Below, one piece after another: positions 26,401 to 32,188 of a stretch of DNA of 64,000 nt (position 1 is its first letter; each line of letters begins with the position of its first letter). Position numbers and translations under genes: made by a program. The stretch covers positions 622,027,156 to 622,091,155 of the forward strand of contig NC_133666.1 of assembly GCF_037893015.1 (NCBI RefSeq), in the 5' to 3' direction. The DNA is from Macrotis lagotis. Its lineage: Eukaryota > Chordata > Mammalia > Peramelemorphia > Peramelidae. The notes under the pieces were generated by a model. That model was given only the letters and a program-made list of their open reading frames with translations. It was not told the origin of the DNA and ran no database searches.

Positions 26401-29400
26401 AGTCTCTTAGGGTTGTCCTAACTCTCTAAACTTCTGAGAGCAACTGCATTCATCAAGGATGATCAATTCACAATGTTATTGTTAATGTATACAATGTTCT
26501 CTTGTTTCTGCTCTCTTCATTAAGCATCAGTTCCTGTAATTCATTCTATGCTTCTCTAGAGTTTGATAATTCTTTCTTATTGAACAATCATATTCATATA
26601 TACCATAACTTGTTCAGCCATTTCCCAATTGATGGTAGTCCCTCAATTTCCAATTCTTTGTCATTACAAAAAGAACTGCTTTGAATACTTTGGAACATGT
26701 GGGACTTTTCCCATTTTTTTTATGATTTCTTCTGGATATAGTATTGGATTCCTAATATTGGAATTACTGGGTCAAAGGGTTTGATGAGTTTTATTGCTTT
26801 TTTGTGCATAGTTCCATATTTCTGAGAGGTTACTTTTCAAAGTAGTAAGAGAGTCGGGAACTATGGGGTCAGGAAAAGGGGATGCAGGGGTCCTTGCTTT
26901 GGCCACAACTCTGGTCTTTGTCTAAACTGTTCTCTCAGCTATGAGTCAGTGGGATTTAGATTCCCTTTGATTCCATCTCAGCTTAGTCTCTATACCTTTG
27001 TGAATTGAACGTCTTTCTCTGTGACCTTGACCAAGTCTCTGTCCTTCTCTGAGAGCCTCATTTTTCTCCTCTTTAAAAGCAAAGAATTGGACTAACTGAT
27101 CTCTAAGTTAATTTCCAACTCTACTAAATTCCCTTAGGAATCATGGGGGGGGCGTTGCTTTCAAACCTTTTTTTTCAGCCCTCTTCCACAAAGCATATAT
27201 ATGGATTTTTTTAATAGACTGTATCTTTTTCAGTTTCTAATCCAGATAACCCAGGAAGCATGAGAACATAAGACCAACATCATGGAAAGTTTTATAACTG
27301 GGCTTGGGTGGGGTCAGCCTTGCACACCAAGCTCTGCCCACCCTCAGCTCCAGGAACCCTGAAACCTCACCCCATGGACCTGTCTGGGCAGGCCTGGCTG
27401 CTCTAAAACCTAATCAGGACAACAAGACTTCCTCTCTAGGCCAAGCTAAGATGGTTGTCTTTGGATAGAAGGAATCCTCCTAAGTCTACCAGCTTTCCTA
27501 CCCACTTCCACAGATACCCAGAATCTTCTCTTTTACTCCTCAGGGAAAAAGATTTTTAAGGTTTGACAGAAAGATAATGGGACCTCATAGCAGCTCCTTT
27601 CCTTTTTCTGTCCTTAGCTCTATGCTTCCTGGAATAGTCTGAGCCGTGTATGGACTGAACGTCACCGGCATCTGGAGGAGCAGCTCCAGGATGCCCTCAG
27701 CTACCAGGAGGCCATGCAGGCGAGGCTCCCTCCCCTTGTTCTCCCCCTCACTTCTCCTCTACTTATACGTCCCCAACCTTCCATTCCCTTATAGCTCCCT
27801 ATTGATATCTCCTCATTGTCCTCCCCACCCCAGGCCTGGGTGAGACCTGGTCCTTGGGTGAAGGGAGTCTGCTGTAGGTTTTCTGGGAGTTGGTGAAGGG
27901 GGTTCCAGCAGGGTTCCGAGGTGGGCAATCCTCTTGCCCCATCCCTAGGTCCAGAAAAGAGGTTTTCAAGTTTAATGTGATCTCTTCTTTTCCCTTCCGC
28001 AGAGGCTCCTGTCTTGGTTGGAAGGAGCTGAGTTACGGCTAGGTCAAGACTTCCGTGTTGGGGGTACCTTGGAGCTGGCAAAGCAGCAGCTGGAAGAGCT
28101 AAAGGTGGAGGAAGGAAGGGGCTAGGGTCTGGAGAGACAGCAGCTAGTCCCTGAGGGTGTAGAAGAGGCTCTCAGGACTGGGCTGAGAGGAGCTGGGGGT
28201 CTGCAGGAGCCAAAGGAAGTTCTAAGAGAACCTTGTAGGGGCTAGGTGTGGAGGGTGGGATGGACTATGGGAGATGGTAAGATTTGAGGCAGTGCACACA
28301 ACAATTGAGGCCTGAGTTCTGATCTCTCCCCTCCAGGATTTCAAGAGAGAGCTCTATCAGAGCAGGGTAGAGGTGGAAAGTTTGAGGCACCGTCCTGCCC
28401 CAGGGGGTCCAGAAGACCCCAGTCCTCCACCTCTGCTGGGAGACTTCAGGCTACGCTGGGACCACTTGGAGCAAGAAACTGGGAGTCGGCAGGTAGCTTC
28501 AGTTCAAAATTCCTTAGCACCCTCCTACCCCCCATACACAATAGGGGGTCCTATTGCACCCCCCCCCTTCCATAAAAATCTGTAGCTGTATGTTTCATCT
28601 TCCTGTCCCTCCTCAGTCCCTATGCTCTGACTCCCTCTGGAATGATCTTTGTTTCTGGATGGGTCTTTAAAACAGCAGGGATGTGCACGTGGGAAACTCT
28701 CACTAAGGTCTTACCCACAGGCAGGTCTTGCACAAGTAGAGACAACTTTGTGTTCCTTAGGAAGGAATGGGCAGGGAAAAAAAAAGAGTTGGTGGGTGGG
28801 GGGGAGGAGTAGAGAGCATCAGAAATCACATAGGAAAGAAAAGGGGATAAAGAGGATTAATATCGTGAATCCAAAGAGGAAGGGGGAGAGAGACAAGAAC
28901 AACCTAGAATGGGTTAGAACCAAAGTGTCCAGGATCCATAGGATATGAAACATTAATGCAAAGCAGGGTCACTACCATCTTAGGGGTGGGTTCGACCTGA
29001 AGATGAAGTTAAGTCCTAGGGTCCAAGAAGGCTACACCAGATAAGGAGCCCCAAGGAGGGGAGATGAGTCCTGATCAGAGAGTGGGAGCCTGCAAGAATA
29101 GAAGCTTAGGGGATGTTGCTTTAGGAATGCAGATGAATTAGAATGAATTAGATCATCAATATTCGGTGTCCACAAGAGACAATAGGTTGGAAAGTACAGA
29201 ATCATGTTCATGGCCTTATACTGAGCACCAGTTACCAAGAGATGAGGATGAAAGGCCTAGAGGTTCTTGGCTCTGGGAAGGTTGAAGGCAACTAGGGTCT
29301 AGGTAACTTCTAGGTGTGGGGACAAAAACTTGACCCAGGAAGGAAGCCCTTGAAGGACTGGGGTTCCAATCTTTTTTTTCAACCTTACCTTCCTTCCCAC

Positions 29401-32188
29401 AGCAACAGCTGGAAGCTGCCCTGCTGGGCCTGGGCCAGCTGCAACCACAGTTAGAAGAGTTGGTGCAGTGGTTGGGTCACACTGCAGAGCAGCTTCAGGG
29501 AGCACCAGCTGTGGTCAGCCTAGATCTGCCCAGTTGTGAGATTGAGCTGGCCAAGCTCCAGGTAAGAGGCCATGGGAAGGGCAGATCTGAAGAGCAAGTA
29601 CAGCTCCCATTTTGGAGGCTTCTCTGGCAGAGAGGGTGGGCTGGGGAGAGGTTGAAGAGTAGATAGATCCCTTTAGGCTGGTCCAGCCTGGGATCCCCAG
29701 GCAGTTCTGGTGCCTCCCCCCACTCAGGTGCTGCAGAATGATGTGCTGTCCAGAGCGCAAACAGTTCAATCAGTGAGCGAGGCGGCCCAAGGGCTGCTCC
29801 AGGCAGGACTTGGGGAGGCTGAGGCAGGACTCCGGGCTGCACTTCAAACCTTGGACCAGCGCTGGGAGGCTGTTCAAGGAGAGATTCAGAGCCGGCAACT
29901 GCAGCTGGAGAATAGCCGGGCCCAGGTCAGTCAGGGTCCTGATCTAGTCCCACATCCCTTGTTTCACCCCCACCCCTTCCAATATCCAAGACCCTGGGGT
30001 CTGCAGCATCATGGAATGATCCTGACCCTGGCTTGGCTTCCGGGGGTAAAGTCACTTCTCTTCTGGATTGTTTCCTCTGGAAGTGGAGTGGTAGGCCAAA
30101 ACAAACCAAAGGGTCCCACTATTTTCTCTCTGTCTTAATCTCAGTCCATCCTTTTTCCTACCCCTCCCCACACCTTGATCCTTTCACTGACCTTTCCCAT
30201 AGGCCCCTCCTTCCCTTCCCTTATTGCCCATCTGATCTTCCATCTGTTCTCATTGACTCAGCCCATAGTGACCACTGGGTACCCTGAAAATGGGGACTTG
30301 GGAAAAGGCTTCGACTTGTGCCTTCTTGTCTGACCCAATTACCTCTCTCTCTCCCAGTTGCAGGATGTTGAACTGGGGATGGCAGAACTGCTTCAATGGC
30401 TGGAGCAGGTGGACCTGGGGCTTGTTCTCATCAAACCATCCTGGGGACCTCCAGACCCGCCCCAGGAGAGATTGGCTCGGCATCTGGTAGGATTGGGGGC
30501 TGCCTTGCCTAAAAATCTACTCCCCCTTCCCTGCCCTCCCATAAAAGATCCTCTCTGAGTCTTGGGGTCAGTTTCTAGGAGTCCAGTCCTATCTTGGAGT
30601 CTATCCAGTGGACCGTTGCCTTTGCTGCCAGAGTCCTTACTTTTTGTCCCTCTCTGAATCTTCCTGATACCAGTTTACTTGGTTCTCTGAGCTTAGAGAC
30701 CTGTCACTCACACCCAATACCTAATTCCCTTTTCCTTTCTTCTGTGTCGCCACAATTTTAATGGGTAGCTGATTCAGACACCAACTCCCTTAGTAGTGCG
30801 GTGTCCCAGGGCAACCTCTCAAAGCATCAGTTTTTCCAGTTATAAAATGGGAACAATATACAAGCCAATACACAAAATGGGAACAAGATACTGTATGTAA
30901 AATGTTTTGCAAAATTTAAATATTACATAAATGTCAGTTATTATTATAAGCTGGAGGAATGATAGCAATATTTCTCTTTTTTCCCCTCTTGTGTCTGCAC
31001 CATTCAGAGCTCAGGGATGTGTTTGCTAGAATTATTTATGAGAAAATATTTATGTTTGATAGAATGTAAGCTTCCTGAGGGTAAGGATGATTGGTGGTTT
31101 TGTTTTGTTTTGTTTTGTTTTTCTGTCCTCATCATCTAGCATCTGGTCTAGTACATAGGAAGCTACTTAATAAATACAGGGTGGCTAGACGGGAAAACAA
31201 AACAAACAGATTCAGAAGTAATAGGGGGTAGTATGGCACGGTGACCTTAGAGACAAGAAAATCCGGGTGCAGTTAGCTGTGTGATCCTGGTCAAGTCACT
31301 TAACCTCTAAGTTCTCTGGGCAACTCTCTAAAACTGTACATTGTTGAGAGGTGTTCATCAGCTTAGGCAAAAGGATATTTCTCATTTGGGAGTCCCTTAT
31401 ATCAGTGGAGACCACAGATGCAATCTATCCTAGAAATAATATACCTCAAGGAAATCACTAGTTAGTGGATTGAAAAACAAAAATAAAGAACACCAACAAA
31501 AACATCCTGATCCAAACTAGTGAGCACTGAAACCATCTAAGCTTTGGACCAATCCCTCAGTCCTAACTGACTTCTAACTGGTTTTAGCTGGTGAGAGAGC
31601 ACTCCCAATTCCACTGGAGAAATTTGCCCACATGGGGCCCAAAAACTAGAACTCATTTGTCCATTCTAAAATTCCATGTTTATTCTCAATTAATCAGGGA
31701 GCCTGCTGAAGGATGGTAGATTTAGGGCAGTTCACCCCATAAGTGAGCAATCTTTGAGCTAACTGGGAACTCCCCCAGTCTGTTAAAGACAAGGAAAAAT
31801 CAAGGGGACAATAATTGATTTCAAGACTTCAATAGCTCTATGGTGCTATGGATGTTTCCTTACCCCTACCCCCCAGGAACAGATTATAGTCAATTGATCC
31901 TTATTATTAATAAAGTAGAGAAAGTCTCATTATGATATTCATAAAATATTTCTTGATATGGTTAAGCCTGAAGGGACCTTAGAAATCATTTAGTCCAAGA
32001 CCCTCCTTTATACAGTTGAAGAAATTGGAGCTCAGAGAGTGTCTCTTGCTTCTTACCCCTAACCATTGCAATCCATCCTAATACTCGGGTTATCCCCAAA
32101 GTTCCCCTTCCCTTACACCATCCCTCATCTCAGGAGTTATGCCGGGAGCTGGAACAGAAGCAACCAGAATATGAGGGCCTGAGACAGC
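678..32188 (+). CDS. Spectraplakin-like gene (MACF1/DST paralogue), 22 exons, open at both ends
   Basis: Seen: 22 exons with canonical splice sites (one GC donor) join in compatible phases into about 1,160 residues without a stop. From the exon at 3107 on, the protein is a chain of spectrin repeats, heptad-rich helices with the conserved Trp at repeat starts. Family knowledge, recalled: the exons match MACF1's distal rod in order. SWLDDMEELQAGQGPPAAE pairs with MACF1 SWLADTEELIANQKPPSAE, LREAIAEHRP with LRESIAEHKP, and DRPEVTRSMDE with EKPEVRKSIDE. Spectraplakins link actin or junctions to microtubules through N-terminal calponin-homology and plakin domains, this rod, and C-terminal EF hands plus a GAS2 domain. 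Those ends lie outside the window or in the N gap. Divergence is too great for MACF1 or DST itself, so I infer a third paralogue. Next to MACF1 as I recall it, the rod is roughly two repeats shorter. An unusual PLEC-linked plakin is less likely, because plectin lacks this rod. Confidence 0.88.
856..964 (+). CDS. Spectraplakin-like exon 2 of window
   Basis: 109 bp, phase 2 in and phase 0 out, donor ctg|gtgagt. It reads RSWTQSEWQAWYLDVRAQVL and on to LPQPL, a short amphipathic helix like a spectrin or plakin helix. A second acceptor 13 bases in (868/869) would also keep this frame open, but only the first joins the preceding exon correctly. Confidence 0.65.
1400..2074 (+). promoter_or_regulatory. 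Candidate internal promoter and untranslated first exon
   Basis: The sequence is GC-rich with a GC box (gggggcggggct, 1579-1590), a STAT-like TTCCCAGGAA inside an inverted repeat near 1449, and the palindrome GGCCACGTGGCC at 1942-1953. It ends at a strong donor, cctcag|gtaggt, at 2074. Splicing from there to the acceptor at 2639/2640 would place a 30-base leader before the ATG at 2670. No CAP-site evidence can be seen, so the first-exon start is unknown. This is inferred by analogy with the MACF1 isoform-4 promoter. Confidence 0.4.
1942..1953. promoter_or_regulatory. 12-bp palindromic E-box GGCCACGTGGCC
   Basis: A perfect palindrome with a CACGTG core, of the type bound by USF, MYC/MAX or MITF-family bHLH-ZIP factors. 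A CACCTG E-box follows directly. It lies about 130 bp before the donor of the proposed untranslated exon. Confidence 0.5.
2640..3011 (+). CDS. Spectraplakin-like exon 3 with alternative N-terminus MGNPASRPSC
   Basis: 372 bp, phase 0 in and out, acceptor ttgtattgcag, donor ccg|gtgagc. An in-frame ATG at 2670 has a strong context (gccATGg) and starts MGNPASRPSCLGEKG. This resembles the MACF1 isoform-4 N-terminus as I recall it (MGKPLSRPDCL...CLGKGG). Gly2 and Ser6 fit an N-myristoylation signal, and Cys10 could be palmitoylated. A Pro/Gly-rich stretch follows, then a Thr/Val/Glu-rich segment with the repeated motif REVTEVTEVTETVVTEIVEV. The frame is also open back to the acceptor, so the exon could be internal to a long isoform as well as a first coding exon. 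Confidence 0.85.
3107..3259 (+). CDS. Spectraplakin-like exon 4: Pro-rich linker and first spectrin helix
   Basis: 153 bp, phase 0-0, acceptor ctttctctag, donor aag|gtagga. It begins APQWAALPPPEPPEPPAALQ and then SWLDDMEELQAGQGPPAAE, ending NAQLQEQK. From SWL on, it is the best-matching stretch to MACF1 in the window. A 42-base piece of it is repeated in the next intron (3911-3952). Confidence 0.92.
3118..3159. repeat. Exon 4 segment duplicated in intron 4 (source copy)
   Basis: This coding segment (Pro-rich part, ccctcctcctgaac...) recurs at 3911-3952 with 38 of 42 bases identical, in the same orientation. Confidence 0.8.
3520..3790 (-). repeat. L2-like LINE fragment
   Basis: It opens with the reverse-complement L2 3' end signature (attcattcaac...tgggaactgggtgagcact) and continues as diverged, purine-rich L2-type sequence. 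Degraded. Confidence 0.35.
3836..3985 (-). repeat. MIR-like SINE fragment interrupted by copied exon segment
   Basis: The core gaaactgaggctaagatgg and downstream gcaaggttgcacaga belong to a MIR-type element. Between them sits the 42-base copy of exon 4 at 3911-3952, where the element's ttaagtgacttgccca portion would be expected. Confidence 0.45.
4000..5490. other. Intron 4 sequence, mostly unassigned
   Basis: No exon is expected here, since MACF1 is contiguous across this junction. A C/T-rich tract lies at 4141-4200. An old SINE with tRNA-like body (agtttgaaccctgcctctg) and MIR-type tail lies at about 4855-5000. Otherwise nothing is recognised. Confidence 0.4.
5495..5570 (-). repeat. L2 3' end fragment
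   Basis: The reverse-complement L2 terminus (cattcattcattcaacaagtaattattgagtggctactgtg) is visible. The following 200 bases are purine-rich and unassigned. Confidence 0.5.
5955..6112 (+). CDS. Spectraplakin-like exon 5: spectrin repeat
   Basis: 158 bp, phase 0 in and phase 2 out, acceptor gctgccccag, donor ccag|gtgagg. It reads LLKRLLEEGRPRMERLLQD, then HRLQEQWDQLTQKAEA, matching MACF1 LLxRLLxDRKATVDxxQ and LESLESRWTELLSKAAA. Confidence 0.93.
6578..6737 (+). CDS. Spectraplakin-like exon 6: spectrin repeat
   Basis: 160 bp, phase 2 in and 0 out, acceptor ttggtcctag, donor cag|gtatga. It reads RWKLLEQLVPAARSFQAARD then SFVAWLGPAERLLAQLW, with the usual conserved Trp of a repeat start (VAWL). 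Confidence 0.93.
6826..6910 (+). CDS. Spectraplakin-like exon 7
   Basis: 85 bp, phase 0 in and 1 out, acceptor ctcttggtag, donor atgg|gtaagt. It reads DVCEEVRQKASDMETVRETG then QRLLELVM. It aligns with the MACF1 helix ending ...VKIGQSLSSL or ...AIKNGQALL, at the point where MACF1 has an extra repeat. Confidence 0.92.
9045..9308 (-). repeat. MIR/CORE-SINE (THER1-like), near full length
   Basis: It reads in reverse complement from the 3' part (cattttatccttacaacaatcctggaaggtag), through cattttacagataaggaaactg and gacttgcccaggatcatacagc, to the head gtgccacctagatgcc. Diverged, therefore old. The 8040-9040 stretch before it contains nothing I recognise. Confidence 0.75.
9452..9675 (+). CDS. Spectraplakin-like exon 8: spectrin repeat
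   Basis: 224 bp, phase 1 in and 0 out, acceptor gtggctctag, donor cag|gtgcct. It reads GEEAQLVREQLEELRVRLLL, matching MACF1 GEEVLLIQEKLDGIKTRYAD, then LEQTLEAATRLQ against LEQARQLATKFQ. The 2.5-kb intron before it is the largest in the 5' half. Confidence 0.93.
9816..9935 (+). CDS. Spectraplakin-like exon 9
   Basis: 120 bp, phase 0-0, acceptor tccctgcctcag, donor aag|gtagat. It reads LRKAIGEELGRLDTLGQRVE then LNGVTLETSALQDQLGQHK. After VTLE the alignment jumps to MACF1 TTAQLQVQK, skipping about one spectrin repeat. Confidence 0.92.
10376..10486 (+). CDS. Spectraplakin-like exon 10
   Basis: 111 bp, phase 0-0, acceptor aacttaccag, donor cag|gtgagt. It reads LLAAELLQQQELRTRLLGLL then SEEKEQLQ, which aligns with MACF1 ...GEEQKTVLQ. 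Confidence 0.92.
10770..10862 (+). repeat. L2 3' end fragment
   Basis: It reads tgtatccttaatgcttagca and ends caataaatgtttattgact, the standard L2 terminus. Confidence 0.6.
10880..11680 (+). repeat. CR1/L3 LINE fragment, interrupted by a (TG)n tract
   Basis: The CR1/L3 3' half is recognisable: cctcaaggatctgtccctgag, gcaaatgacacaaagctggga, ggtcaggatccaaaaagaac and ctctgctctggtcagaccaca. All are diverged, so this is an old insertion. Confidence 0.75.
11449..11500. repeat. (TG)n microsatellite
   Basis: About 20 uninterrupted GT units followed by tatgtatgtgtgt, inside the CR1/L3 fragment. Confidence 0.95.
11720..11998 (+). repeat. MIR-family SINE
   Basis: The tRNA-like head is gagtgctagacgtggagtca and the core is tcaagtcatttagcccc. 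The tail has aatctataaaatgaggataa and an (ATC)n run. Confidence 0.7.
12000..12430 (-). repeat. L2 LINE fragment
   Basis: Reverse-complement L2 3' portion: caacctttgaggagcttaca, ttctggttggggagtggg, and then the weight-of-purines stretch ending near aggctgagccag. Confidence 0.5.
12520..12778 (+). repeat. CR1/L3 LINE 3' end
   Basis: The 3' terminal CR1/L3 signature is present: gaacaacttccaaaaa, then ggatggtcttcaaggtccc, then tttcagcttctgagagt. Confidence 0.6.
12803..12957 (+). repeat. Young marsupial tRNA-derived SINE
   Basis: A full-length element: head ggggtggctgggtggcatag, body ctggagtcaggagtacctgg and gttcaaatccggtctca, tail cttaaccccgtttgccttgc followed by an A-rich end. Confidence 0.92.
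12960..13260 (-). repeat. L2 LINE fragment
   Basis: Reverse-complement L2: ctctgttctcacagagctta, ggagaggcttcctagaggag and gaattaggccttgaagaatg. Confidence 0.6.
13371..13595 (+). CDS. Spectraplakin-like exon 11: spectrin repeat
   Basis: 225 bp, phase 0-0, acceptor ctttctatag, donor cag|gtgagt. It reads VDLELLRGRAQEVQQNSTAG then LLAQFAEAQGELAPWLEEAR, which matches MACF1 LVNQFWETYEELSPWIEETR. It ends CREQQELLQ. Confidence 0.94.
13811..13930 (+). repeat. Three tandem 40-bp units derived from a MIR tail
   Basis: Units lie at 13811-13850, 13851-13890 and 13891-13930. Each starts taac(t/c)t, carries the MIR piece actcaatttcctcatctgt and ends aaaata(c/t). The 40-bp register is exact, with substitutions between copies. 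Confidence 0.85.
14526..14729 (+). CDS. Spectraplakin-like exon 12: spectrin repeat
   Basis: 204 bp, phase 0-0, acceptor catcctgcag, donor cag|gtgagt. It reads HLREAIAEHRPLVGKLQRVF then VQLKDLNPVQSTPFQ, matching MACF1 LRESIAEHKPHIDKLLKI and PQLKELNPEEGEMV. Confidence 0.95.
15013..15259 (+). CDS. Spectraplakin-like exon 13: spectrin repeat
   Basis: 247 bp, phase 0 in and 1 out, acceptor tatcccag, donor cgag|gtatga. It reads LSERLARLAEQLEQLARRVE and continues to ALDTARTRAQELGAG, equivalent to MACF1 ...EALKRRGEELIGRSQG. Confidence 0.94.
15404..15633 (+). CDS. Spectraplakin-like exon 14 with NAGNAG acceptor
   Basis: 230 bp (227 if the second AG is used), phase 1 in and 0 out, donor cag|gtatct. 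It reads AEADRLWDRWSGLQTAAQER and ALAEQFWQGLTDLATSLADT, matching MACF1 LAEKFWYDMAALLTTIKDT. The acceptor is tagcag at 15401-15406, so the start is 15404 or 15407, differing by one codon. Confidence 0.94.
15856..15978 (+). CDS. Spectraplakin-like exon 15
   Basis: 123 bp, phase 0-0, acceptor ctccccag, donor gag|gtgaat. It reads ALREEVDGLQSELDALGALG then LSACGDGDRPEVTRSMDE, matching MACF1 LIFACGETEKPEVRKSIDE. The donor opens the gene's longest intron (11.6 kb). Confidence 0.95.
16385..16830 (-). repeat. L2 LINE fragment, about 450 bp
   Basis: The reverse-complement L2 3' portion runs from cataagtatttattaaccac through ccttgctatcaaggagtcta and gggattttagctgagacttg to ggaggggaccaggtcatatg. Confidence 0.75.
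17180..18290 (+). repeat. CR1/L3 LINE, broken by a MIR and an L1 piece
   Basis: CR1/L3 parts are seen at 17195-17260 (agatcacatctggaatgttg), 17640-17690 and 17833-18290 (atgggtggaagttatgcaga, tggaagctggatgacaattt). They are separated by a MIR at about 17275-17510 and an L1 3' UTR-like piece at about 17695-17830. Confidence 0.65.
17275..17510 (+). repeat. MIR-family SINE
   Basis: It has caagtcacttaaacaagttt, cagtttcctcatctgtaaaa and gggttgttgtgaggaccaaa, ending in an ATT-rich tail. It lies inside a CR1/L3 element. Confidence 0.75.
18370..18600 (+). repeat. CR1/L3 LINE fragment
   Basis: It has ctgctcagaccacatcaaaa, ggcatcacatttcggaagga and gagaatgtccaggaaagggc, the usual CR1/L3 3' region. Confidence 0.65.
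18785..18925 (-). repeat. L2 3' end fragment
   Basis: Reverse complement of the L2 end: gcatttattaagtgcttacc, then ccctcaaggagatcacagtc and aataggggagataacatgcc. Confidence 0.6.
19300..19555 (+). repeat. CR1/L3 LINE 3' end
   Basis: It has caataggtggaaactacaga, tgtctagaagtagaatggaa and the terminal ctctccaatcttgaaagctt. Diverged. The following 19560-20040 is AT-rich and unassigned, possibly more CR1/L3. Confidence 0.45.
20045..20187 (-). repeat. Young marsupial tRNA-derived SINE
   Basis: A full-length element in reverse: tgcaaggtaaacggggttaa, taggtaattattaagtgtct, gatttgaacccaggtactct, then the head ccacctagctgcccc. Confidence 0.92.
20560..20800 (+). repeat. MIR-family SINE
   Basis: Head aggtagaacactgagactgg, then gctgggcaagagtttaacat and a MIR-type 3' half with cctcccagagttatgtaagg. 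Confidence 0.6.
21200..21430 (-). repeat. L1 3' UTR-like fragment
   Basis: An AT-rich stretch with tcttccttcctcccttcgtc, then cagaaagcaatctaatatag, a pattern of marsupial L1 3' UTRs in reverse. The next 1.3 kb (21430-22780) is not recognised. Confidence 0.5.
22780..22995 (+). repeat. MIR-family SINE
   Basis: It has gcaaatcacttaacttctgt, ctcagtttccccaactgtga, aagcttgttgtgagggtcga and a tail with ttgtttccttcctt. Confidence 0.65.
23080..23170 (-). repeat. L2 3' end fragment
   Basis: Reverse-complement L2: caatcaaccaataagtattt and attaagtgtctacgatatgc. Confidence 0.6.
23203..23365 (+). repeat. Older marsupial SINE
   Basis: Head gcgtgatggcatagtggata, body ggggttcaaaatccatctca, then gtgtgatcctggcaagtcac. 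More diverged than the young copies. An imperfect (TA)-rich tract follows to about 23515. Confidence 0.7.
24504..24664 (+). repeat. Young marsupial tRNA-derived SINE
   Basis: Head ggggcggctaggtggtgcag, body ggccctggagtcaggagtac, tail cttaactccatttgccttgc and an A-rich end. Confidence 0.92.
24970..25100 (+). repeat. Old SINE/MIR-like fragment
   Basis: The segment ctggaaaggacctcagaggt, catctaatccaatgtcctca is one of the common old mammalian interspersed pieces. A similar piece lies at 31965-32045. Confidence 0.45.
25865..26870 (-). repeat. L1 LINE 3' end, with nested SINE
   Basis: In reverse complement the 3' UTR runs from 25865 (aattgataatttattctatt). It is followed by the end of ORF2 in 26500-26870: catttcccaattgatggtag and attggaattactgggtcaaa, the reverse of the conserved L1 ORF2 C-terminus. 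A young SINE interrupts it at 26133-26298. The ORF2 part is truncated and not coding. Confidence 0.75.
26133..26298 (+). repeat. Young marsupial SINE nested in L1
   Basis: Head ggggcagctaggtggtgcag, body gagttcaaatccagccttag, tail cttaaccccatagccttgca. The flanks aaaagtgaatgtag and aaaagtgaaagtag look like a target-site duplication. Confidence 0.9.
27618..27719 (+). CDS. Spectraplakin-like exon 16, GC donor
   Basis: 102 bp, phase 0-0, acceptor ctgtccttag, donor cag|gcgagg (GC instead of GT). It reads LYASWNSLSRVWTERHRHLE then EQLQDALSYQEAMQ, matching MACF1 WENLNKTWKERLEKLEDAM and QYQDTLQ. Joining to 28003 restores exact length agreement with MACF1 (YQEAMQ|RLLSWLEGAE against YQDTLQ|AMFDWLDNTV), which supports use of the GC site. 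Confidence 0.93.
28003..28104 (+). CDS. Spectraplakin-like exon 17
   Basis: 102 bp, phase 0-0, acceptor cccttccgcag, donor aag|gtggag (weak). It reads RLLSWLEGAELRLGQDFRVG then TLELAKQQLEELK, matching MACF1 DLNTVKDQLNEMK. Confidence 0.93.
28337..28492 (+). CDS. Spectraplakin-like exon 18
   Basis: 156 bp, phase 0-0, acceptor cccctccag, donor cag|gtagct. It reads DFKRELYQSRVEVESLRHRP then FRLRWDHLEQETGSRQ, matching MACF1 EFKVEVYQQQIEMEKLNHQG and LKHLWENLGEKIAHRQ. Confidence 0.94.
29403..29561 (+). CDS. Spectraplakin-like exon 19: spectrin repeat
   Basis: 159 bp, phase 0-0, acceptor ttcccacag, donor cag|gtaaga. It reads QQLEAALLGLGQLQPQLEEL then VQWLGHTAEQLQG, matching MACF1 LEGALLALGQFQHALEEL and MSWLTHTEELLD. 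Confidence 0.95.
29728..29925 (+). CDS. Spectraplakin-like exon 20
   Basis: 198 bp, phase 0-0, acceptor cccactcag, donor cag|gtcagt. It reads VLQNDVLSRAQTVQSVSEAA then LQTLDQRWEAVQGEI, matching MACF1 VLKNDVLAHQATVETVNKAG and LEAMNQCWESVLQKT. Confidence 0.95.
30358..30486 (+). CDS. Spectraplakin-like exon 21
   Basis: 129 bp, phase 0-0, acceptor ctctcccag, donor ctg|gtagga. It reads LQDVELGMAELLQWLEQVDL then PPDPPQERLARHL, matching MACF1 ...GGLPETAREQLDTH. Confidence 0.93.
30775..30965 (+). repeat. MIR-like fragment
   Basis: It has tcccagggcaacctctcaaa, tatcagttataaaatgggaa-type sequence and an ATT-rich end. Diverged. Confidence 0.4.
31060..31195 (+). repeat. L2 3' end with (GTTTT)n
   Basis: It has agaatgtaagcttcctgagg, gtaaggatgattgg, a short GTTTT run, and the end taggaagctacttaataaat. 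Confidence 0.65.
32134..32188 (+). CDS. Spectraplakin-like exon 22, cut by the N gap
   Basis: 55 bp visible, phase 0 in, acceptor ccctcatctcag. It reads ELCRELEQKQPEYEGLRQ, matching MACF1 ELYSQLKAKEETYNQLLDKG. The exon runs directly into the Ns, so its end and all later exons (further repeats, EF hands, GAS2 domain) are missing. Confidence 0.9.

Noticed and set aside
1-32188. The rod exons as MACF1, DST or plectin itself
   Set aside because: MACF1 and DST are far better conserved among mammals than the similarity seen here and lie elsewhere in the genome. Plectin's rod is a coiled coil coded by one giant exon, not many spectrin-repeat exons.
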